Source of the DNA: Halomonas saccharevitans
GTDB lineage: Bacteria; Pseudomonadota; Gammaproteobacteria; Pseudomonadales; Halomonadaceae
Direction: 5' to 3'
DNA: 41,357 bases
Assembly (NCBI RefSeq): GCF_900116405.1
Contig: NZ_FPAQ01000030.1
Coordinates: forward strand, 1 to 41,357
Shown here: positions 36,801 through 41,357 of the stretch, in pieces
Layout: each line of letters starts with the position of its first letter
Numbering within the stretch: position 1 is the first letter of the stretch
Made by a program: the position numbers and the translations under genes
Notes under the pieces: generated by a model
What the model was told of the DNA's origin: nothing
Databases searched by the model: none
Seen by the model: the letters and a program-made list of their open reading frames with translations, nothing else

Positions 36801-37379
36801 ACCATCACCCTCGGCAACCTCACCGGTACGGTGAGCAAGATCCGTATCCGCGCCACCACGGTGACCGACTTCGATCGCAAGGAGATCATCATTCCCAACA
36901 AGACCTTCATCACCGACCAGCTGATCAACTGGTCGCTCTCCGACACCATCACCCGGGTGGTGCTTACCTACGGGGTTGCCTATGGCTCGGATCACCGCCT
37001 GGTGCACCGTCTGCTGAGCGAGGCGGCCGACGAGAACGCGCGGGTGCTGGCGGACCCCGAGCCCCAGGTGTTCTTCATGAGCTACGCCGAGAGCACCCTG
37101 GACTTCGAGCTGCGCATCTTCGTCAACAGCCTGGGCGACCGGCTGTTCGCCACCGACGAGATCAACTGCCGGGTGGGCGAGCTGTTCGCCGAGCATGGCA
37201 TCGACATCGCCTTCAACCAGCTCGACGTCTGGCTGCACCGGGCCGACGGTCAGGCCAGCAGGGTCCAGAGTGTCTCACCGCGGCGGCCGACCGAGCCCAA
37301 CCGCCCGGCACCGGGCGCGAAGGGCGACCCGGGCGAGTTCGATGCCGGCGGTGATGGGGGCGGCGACGCCGGGCGATGA
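33900..37379 (+). CDS. mscK: Large MscS-family mechanosensitive channel (MscK/KefA-like)
   Basis: The product has about 1159 aa. It has a signal peptide ending ALAQ and a periplasmic domain of roughly 480 residues, rich in coiled coil (ELETRVERAPQALQRIQQAL and others). About ten membrane helices follow, then the MscS pore helix and beta domain (LGFGLQEIFANFVSGLIIL; ERPVRIGDTITLGNLTGTV; IIIPNKTFITDQLINWSL). The length is near E. coli MscK (1120 aa). It opens on membrane tension and releases solutes during osmotic downshock. ATG 33900 is used; TTG 33927 has a better-spaced GAGG and may be the true start. The open frame upstream of 33900 is antisense to pldA. Confidence 0.92.
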   Translation: MSHHTRGCPLNAYYRLGRRRAAVCCGLLLLLCLVVGLWVATPALAQEVVPPAGADQPLPSREEVKARLEDRQLAEGETPAEGTQREIEALRAALEGLERLAAVKEQLAELETRVERAPQALQRIQQALGKMERVDRQTTIEELEELSLEALETRRKNAQEALSSSQDTLAEVSSRLLNAQTLPERAQQAIGEAMQRVDERRRQLEELAGAEVAADAPRRWQLRIERALAEQTLALHQRQLETNSRLRELDQEHLDLLERQVASQEARLTMLQAALDRRRREQSEQVIAEAVSEEGEGIIGHPLVRQAREINRTMSLELLRATDRANRLVRESLEVRRQFDRVRQLQRNLNEQIDAVRGSMLLSRILREQRLTLPRVEERTGLQEEIADLHLKQFELGRQRDQLREGEKLARQRIDEADAEASPALVESLLDLYQARRELVDQLEKAYGEMLSAAIDLQLTQQQLLDTSQELRATIDEQLFWIANTRPLSLTWLGNLPENLAMEWREGEWRALLPAHWRLPSARALLGVPVLLAALGLVACRHRFRARLSRLHQEVGHLKRDSQGHTPQAVALNALLALPGPLCLLAAGIALLAGTGGIGQGIGEALLHLALAWAVLTWARNLLTSHGVAIRHFYWSSGYAASLRKWLLWLGVALVPVLLIAPLARDAAVALNQRPLGLLLMLSGLLAMSLVLAKLILAHVPFFGVKLFRLLLGLAIALVPLAMAGLIVSGYEYTALSLVGRFVISLYLLGLWILVEATVIRGLAVAARRLAYRRALARRHAQAQESVEGLEVVEEPPLDMEQVNQQSLRLSRLILVIGFLLMLYLVWSDLLSVFGYLEQVTLVSPGEGESPEALGDMVSVADIITALLVVVLTMTMARNLPGLLEVMVLSRLALKQGSAYAISSLLAYAIVGGGVVAALGTLGVSWDKLQWLVAALSVGLGFGLQEIFANFVSGLIILFERPVRIGDTITLGNLTGTVSKIRIRATTVTDFDRKEIIIPNKTFITDQLINWSLSDTITRVVLTYGVAYGSDHRLVHRLLSEAADENARVLADPEPQVFFMSYAESTLDFELRIFVNSLGDRLFATDEINCRVGELFAEHGIDIAFNQLDVWLHRADGQASRVQSVSPRRPTEPNRPAPGAKGDPGEFDAGGDGGGDAGR

Positions 37380-37414
37380 GACCGAGGAAGGGGAGGGCGG
37401 AAAGCGCCGGGGCG

Positions 37415-38179
37415 TCAGCGTCGCACGGCGTGGAGCAGGAACTCCCGGTTGCCGTCGCCGCCGAGCAGCGGACTCGGCTGCCAGTGCAGGATCTCGAAGC
37501 CGAGCTCGGAACAGACCTCCCGGATGCGCGCTTCTACCTCGGCGAAGCGGCCTTGATCCACTACCAGGCCCCGCGCGTTGACGCCTCCCGGGCCCACCTC
37601 GAACTGCGGCTTGACCAGGCTCAGCAGCTCGCTTCCCGGCGGCAGCAGGGTGGCGAGCTCGGGCAGGATCAGCGTCTGTGAGATGAAAGAGACGTCCATC
37701 ACCGCAAGCTCCGGGCCGTCGCTCCCGAGCGCCGCGAAGGCCGCCGCGAGGCGCGGGTCGCTCGCCATGGCGCGCGCGTTGAGCCCCTCCAGGCAGGTCA
37801 CCCTGGGGTCGTGGCGCAGGCGAGCGTCGAGCTGGTCGTGCCCCACCTCCACCCCGATCACGTGACGGGCACCGAAGTGCAGGGCGCAGTCGGTGAAGCC
37901 CCCGGTGGACTGGCCGACATCGAGCACCGAGCGCCCCGCGAGCGACAGCCCGAGCGCCTCGATCAGCGCTTCGAGCTTGAGTCCGGCTCGGGAGGCATAG
38001 CGCTCCTCGGGATCGTCCTCCACCCTCAGGTCGGTCGTCTCCGGCAGCTTTTCGCCGGGCTTGGTCAGCGGCGCATCGCCCGTCGCCAGGCGCACGCGAC
38101 CATGGCGGATCAACCGCTGGGCGCGGGTGCGGGAACGGGCCAGGCCCTGGGTGACGAGCAACTGATCGAGACGGGGCAT
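37415..38179 (-). CDS. tlyA: TlyA-family rRNA 2'-O-methyltransferase
   Basis: The 254-aa product has an N-terminal S4 RNA-binding domain (about 1-60; LDQLLVTQGLARSRTRAQRLIRHG) and an FtsJ-like Rossmann methyltransferase domain (SAM motif VLDVGQSTGGFTDCAL, then AVMDVSFISQTLILP and LVKPQFEVG). It is annotated in many genomes as hemolysin TlyA, but the characterised role is ribose methylation of rRNA. It is convergent with the channel gene, with 35 bp between stops. Confidence 0.93.
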   Translation of the reverse strand: MPRLDQLLVTQGLARSRTRAQRLIRHGRVRLATGDAPLTKPGEKLPETTDLRVEDDPEERYASRAGLKLEALIEALGLSLAGRSVLDVGQSTGGFTDCALHFGARHVIGVEVGHDQLDARLRHDPRVTCLEGLNARAMASDPRLAAAFAALGSDGPELAVMDVSFISQTLILPELATLLPPGSELLSLVKPQFEVGPGGVNARGLVVDQGRFAEVEARIREVCSELGFEILHWQPSPLLGGDGNREFLLHAVRR

Positions 38180-38282
38180 GGCGGCTCCGGCGAGGCGTGA
38201 ACGGGAGCGCCATTATGGCATATCGCGTCGCTTGCTCGAGAGGCAGGCGAGCGTGATGCCGGCAGGGAGGAGTTCCTCGGCA

Positions 38283-38317
38283 CGATGCCCCCGCACCCAG
38301 GGGGTACGGGGGCATCG
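38283..38317 (-). terminator. Hairpin downstream of paralogue B
   Basis: An 11-bp stem CGATGCCCCCG/CGGGGGCATCG (38283-38293 with 38307-38317) has a 13-base loop. A second small hairpin (38351-38367, GACCGA/TCGGTC) touches the stop codon. No T tract is visible on the minus strand. Confidence 0.5.
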
Positions 38318-38366
38318 AGTCGGGCGGCTGTCGCGGTGGGCGGGGTCGTCGACCGAGCCTTTCGGT

Positions 38367-40409
38367 CTAGGGACCCTCGTCGGCCTGCAGGCCGACGGGG
38401 GGAAGCCGGTCGCTGCCCCAGCTGCGTTGGATATGGCCCGTTACCCGGTCCAGCTCTTCCTGGGTGATCTTCGCCAGTTCACCCCGCTCCAGGGGATCGT
38501 AGTGGTAGATGTAGAGGCGCGAGGCGAACTGCTCGAAGGGCAGCGAGGACTCGCCGAAGCGCTCACCCTGGTCTGCCGTGCTCACCTTGGTGCCATCGCC
38601 CCAGTCCTGGCCGCTGTCGTTGTTGGGGTTGAAGAAGTACACCCGCATGACGTCGTGAGGGTCGAGGGTAACCCGCAGGATGGTGATGGCGTGCCAGCCG
38701 ATGAAGCGGGCGGCGCTGTCGGTCACGGCGATGCCCGCCGGCTGGGGGTGGATCAGCGGTTGATTGCCGTTGTAGTAGGGGTGATAGCTTGCGTAGAAGT
38801 GGCGCAGGAAGTCGTCCAGCTCATGCAGCTTGCCGGTCGCCACGTCGACATTGATGCGAAAGCCCCGGCCCGACCACCAGCCGTGGAACTCCGGGTTGAC
38901 CCAGCGGTGCGGGTCGCCTTCTCGGCCGATGCAGCGCCGGATCATTTCCGCATAGATGCGATCCAGGTGCGGCACCACGATCAGCGATACCGGATCGAGG
39001 TCCATGGGCAGCGACTGGGCCACCCCGGAGAGGCTCGCCATGGAGGAGAGCGGCATGCCCTCGAAATGGATGATGATGTCGTCGTCACGGGCCGCCCAGG
39101 TCACCATCTGCAGCAGGTAGTCCGGGTCGTTGTAGGCCCACATGGATAGGGCGCGAGCCGACTGGCAGGTGGGATTGTTGCCCTGGCCCACGCCCAGCGG
39201 CAGGCCCAGCATGCACAGCACGCCCTCCAGCAGCCGGGCGCGGGGCGAGACGGTCTCGCCGAAGGCCAGGTTGAGGCGCGCCTGGGACCACTCCGACAGG
39301 GAGAGCCCCAGCTGGCGCCACATGGCCGGGGCCACCGGCGGCTGGTAGAGGATGCCGCGCTCCAGCATCAGCGCCAGGCCATAGGCGGCCTGCGGGGTGG
39401 TCGGATAGATGCCCCCGCGGATCAGCGCATGTACCAGTTCGCGATAGCAGAGAAGGCAGTCGCGGCCGGTGGACGAGAGCCCCAGCGCTTCCGCCAGCAG
39501 GTGGTCGTTGTAGTCCAGCAGGTGGCGCAGCAGTACCGGATGATAGGCGGAGACCAGGCCGGTGTCGTGCATGGCGCGGGCGAAACCGGTGGCCTCGCCC
39601 TGAAGAGCCGGAGTGTCCATGCTCGACAGCCGTTCGCGGTATATCTCCAGGCCGGGGTCTTCGCGGCTGGCCCGGGTCGGGCCGAACAGCGAGCTGACCA
39701 GGCGGTCGGCGCCCTGGCCGCTGGCCCCCAGGTCGATGTCGGGGTTGGCCTGGCAGATGGCGATCTGGGTGATCATCTGCTTGACCGGCTCGACCTGGAT
39801 GGGCCGCTGTTCGATGATTCGCCAGATCTCCTCGATCAGGCGGTCGATGATGTGTTCATAACCGATGCGCTCGGCCAGATGGCCGAACAGCTGTCGCGGC
39901 ACCAGCGCCAGCTGTCCCTGGGACTCGCGTTCCGCCTCGCTGGGAGTGCCGAACAGCAGCCAGAGATTGATGGCCATCACCTGGGTCAGATAGTGGTGCG
40001 CCTGCTCCATCGAGATATGCGGATGCAGGAAGTCGCCCTTGGCCACGGCCAGCAGCCGCAGCTCGCTGAGCGCCTCGATCGCGACGGTATTGGGATCGGC
40101 GCTTTTCAGCGCATGAGGGGTGAGGGAGGGCACGAGGTACTGGGGTGTCTCCCAGTCGGACCCGCGAAAGGCGCCGGCCTCCTCGAAGGCGCGGGCTCGC
40201 TGCTCGATGGCGTCGCAGCCGCCGTCTTGCAGCATCACCTGCCGGGCGATATCGAGAAGGTCTGGGAGCATGCCCGCTTTGGCGTTGTCGCTTGCGTCGT
40301 TGAACAGGCTGACGGTGTCATCGAACTTCTTGAGCAGGCCGGCAAGCTCGTCGCTGGCTCTCGGTACATCGCTGAGGGGGCTGTCTGTCGTGTCACGTGG
40401 GTTCGTCAC
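38367..40409 (-). CDS. Uncharacterised 680-aa protein with papain-like Q-C-H-N arrangement (paralogue B)
   Basis: It is a full-length paralogue of the protein at 27294-29285. Shared blocks are FRGSDWETPQYLVPSL, GDFLHPHISMEQAHHYLTQ, LMLERGILYQPPVAP, GQGNNPTCQSARALSMWAY, HLDRIYAEMIRRCIGR, WVNPEFHGWW, HPYYNGN, PQPAGIAVTDSAARFIGWHAI and VYFFNPNNDSGQDWG. The candidate active residues Gln409, Cys415, His573 and Asn594 have the same spacing as in paralogue A (6, 158 and 21 residues). There is no signal peptide. The final ~30 residues after the shared region differ. The family is not recognised. It stands alone, between tlyA and the divergent ffs gene. Confidence 0.8.
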   Translation of the reverse strand: MTNPRDTTDSPLSDVPRASDELAGLLKKFDDTVSLFNDASDNAKAGMLPDLLDIARQVMLQDGGCDAIEQRARAFEEAGAFRGSDWETPQYLVPSLTPHALKSADPNTVAIEALSELRLLAVAKGDFLHPHISMEQAHHYLTQVMAINLWLLFGTPSEAERESQGQLALVPRQLFGHLAERIGYEHIIDRLIEEIWRIIEQRPIQVEPVKQMITQIAICQANPDIDLGASGQGADRLVSSLFGPTRASREDPGLEIYRERLSSMDTPALQGEATGFARAMHDTGLVSAYHPVLLRHLLDYNDHLLAEALGLSSTGRDCLLCYRELVHALIRGGIYPTTPQAAYGLALMLERGILYQPPVAPAMWRQLGLSLSEWSQARLNLAFGETVSPRARLLEGVLCMLGLPLGVGQGNNPTCQSARALSMWAYNDPDYLLQMVTWAARDDDIIIHFEGMPLSSMASLSGVAQSLPMDLDPVSLIVVPHLDRIYAEMIRRCIGREGDPHRWVNPEFHGWWSGRGFRINVDVATGKLHELDDFLRHFYASYHPYYNGNQPLIHPQPAGIAVTDSAARFIGWHAITILRVTLDPHDVMRVYFFNPNNDSGQDWGDGTKVSTADQGERFGESSLPFEQFASRLYIYHYDPLERGELAKITQEELDRVTGHIQRSWGSDRLPPVGLQADEGP

Positions 40410-40494
40410 ACGAACTCCTTGTCGTCAGGTGTCATGGACTCTATGACGCCTGCATTGGACGTAGAAATCAAGCACCCGATTCCCGCATCGACCC

Positions 40495-40523
40495 TTGTTG
40501 CCGGGAGGGCACATTGGTATAGT
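40495..40523 (+). promoter_or_regulatory. ffs promoter
   Basis: TTGTTG (40495-40500), a 17-bp spacer and TATAGT (40518-40523) make a good sigma-70 promoter. Transcription would start near 40530. Confidence 0.75.
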
Positions 40524-40530
40524 GCGCCCC

Positions 40531-40559
40531 GGTCAACGAGGGTGTGTCCCGCGTTGGCC
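40531..40559 (+). other. Hairpin in the ffs 5' leader
   Basis: GGTCAACG (40531-40538) pairs with CGTTGGCC (40552-40559) at the presumed 5' end of the transcript, about 25 bases ahead of the mature RNA. It is probably removed during processing. Confidence 0.5.
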
Positions 40560-40584
40560 GTGGCGTCTTGGAGACGCATGCTGT

Positions 40585-40694
<110 letters not shown>

Positions 40695-40760
40695 TCCATC
40701 TTCTGTCATCTAATTGATTTTGAAGGGTTTTTCACCATTGGTTCCGTCAAGGCATCCAAA

Positions 40761-41022
40761 ATGGTGAACCAAATGCCCTCTAACCCTCCCTACCTGATCC
40801 GATCCAGACACGGCATCTACTACTTTCGTCTGGTGATCCCTCCTTCGCAACGTTCCTCCATCGGTAAGACCGAATTTAGACGTTCCTTACGTACCCGTTC
40901 CAAGCGTGAAGCTGTCATGCGCTGTGCAGAAGCTCTCACAGAAGCTATGGGCATCCTTGCTGGGCAGGGTTCTGAAAAAGCCCCTGTCACACCTCTACAG
41001 GCCCCCAAACCTGTCATTTCTA
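40761..41022 (+). pseudogene. Tyrosine-recombinase integrase, N-terminal fragment cut by an IS element
   Basis: About 87 residues remain, starting at ATG 40761 (or 40773). They contain PPYLIRSRHGIYYFRLVIP and FRRSLRTRSKREAVMRC, the usual N-terminal DNA-binding region of phage-type integrases (DUF6538-like). The catalytic domain is missing: the frame runs into the IS5-type element at about 41022 and meets a stop at 41087. The base composition is lower in GC than the window average, which suggests horizontal origin. It lies 66 bp downstream of ffs in the same direction, as expected for an island integrated at this RNA gene. Confidence 0.75.
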
Positions 41023-41357
41023 GGTTCTGTCTGGAAAGTCAGCACGTAGGCAACGATCTATGCAGGCCAGGCATACCATCGCTCTGAAGCTGCTGGCCAA
41101 CTTGTCGTAGCGGGTGCAGACGCGGCGCAGTTCCTTGATCCACGCGAAACAGCGCTCGATGATGTTGCGCTCTCGATAACGGGGCTTGTCGAAGCCCCGA
41201 GGGGCGCCTGGTCGAGGCTTTCGCTTCATCTTGCGCCGGGCGATGATCGGTTTCATGCGGTGCCGGTCGCAGTAGCGGCGAAGAGGATCACTGTCATAGC
41301 CCTTGTCGGCCACGATGTATCGACAGCGCTTACGTGGTCTGCCCCGGCTTCCAGGCA
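41020..41357 (-). CDS. IS5-family transposase, C-terminal part (5' end outside window)
   Basis: The frame is open to the window edge. The visible part (about 112 residues) contains YIVADKGYDSDPLRRYC, with a DDE aspartate, and YRERNIIERCFAWIKELRR, with the catalytic glutamate and the Y-R-E signature region, then TRYDKLA. This is the DDE_Tnp_1 type of IS5-family elements. The stop codon TAG (41022-41020) falls on the target-derived bases at the IS end. Confidence 0.88.
   Translation of the reverse strand, partial: PGSRGRPRKRCRYIVADKGYDSDPLRRYCDRHRMKPIIARRKMKRKPRPGAPRGFDKPRYRERNIIERCFAWIKELRRVCTRYDKLASSFRAMVCLACIDRCLRADFPDRT
41023..41357 (-). mobile_element. IS5-family insertion sequence (one end only)
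   Basis: The IS terminus is inferred at about 41023, where host sequence ending CTA meets GGTTCTGTCTGGAAAGTC, which has the form of an IS5-type terminal repeat. The other end and the target duplication lie outside the window. Confidence 0.7.

Overview
The window looks like a chromosomal segment of a high-GC marine or halophilic gammaproteobacterium, most likely a Halomonas relative. This rests on gene content, the GC-rich codon use and the form of the SRP RNA; no database search was run. Most of it is ordinary dense coding sequence. Both ends carry mobile DNA: the 3' end of a group II intron on the left (1-336), and on the right (from about 40700) a lower-GC stretch with an integrase fragment cut by an IS5-family element.

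Region by region. 354-3435: ccoG (cbb3 oxidase copper assembly) and a divergent MocR-type regulator. 3602-7287: three exported proteins on the minus strand (an unknown 95-aa protein, a periplasmic 5-hydroxyisourate hydrolase and a GlcG/HbpS-like protein), divergent from a CusR/HprR-type two-component pair. An inverted repeat very like the E. coli HprR box lies between them. 7238-7729: uspA. 7840-17563: a sulfonate catabolic cluster with a LysR regulator, CuyA-like sulfo-lyase, HpsN/HisD-type dehydrogenase, DegT-type aminotransferase, TRAP transporter (P, Q, M), Asp/Glu-type racemase and a CuyZ/YeiH sulfite exporter. 17760-19464: acuR-acuI (acrylyl-CoA detoxification), with matching operators before each gene. 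19593-27108: MFS transporter, DUF3617 protein, RND pump with its adaptor, and a YhiN-type flavoprotein.

27294-40409 contains the least familiar genes. Two paralogous proteins of 663 and 680 aa (27294-29285 plus, 38367-40409 minus) share a C-terminal region with a Gln-Cys...His...Asn arrangement at identical spacing, which resembles a papain-type active site. The first is followed by an ATP-grasp ligase-like gene (29567-30877). Between the paralogues lie housekeeping-type genes: a CopD-like membrane protein, yqjD-yqjE-yqjK, pldA, a large MscS/MscK channel and tlyA. The ffs gene (SRP 4.5S RNA) at 40585-40694 marks the boundary with the mobile segment.

How the genes may work together. The sulfonate cluster reads as one route: TRAP uptake, oxidation of a C3 (amino)sulfonate alcohol by the HisD-type enzyme, stereochemical adjustment by the racemase, C-S cleavage by CuyA to pyruvate, ammonium and sulfite, then sulfite export. 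Its composition, with a histidinol-dehydrogenase fold, an aspartate-type racemase and CuyA, suggests cysteinolate or D-cysteate as substrate rather than only dihydroxypropanesulfonate. That is inference. The papain-like paralogues and the ATP-grasp protein are the best candidates for an undescribed system.
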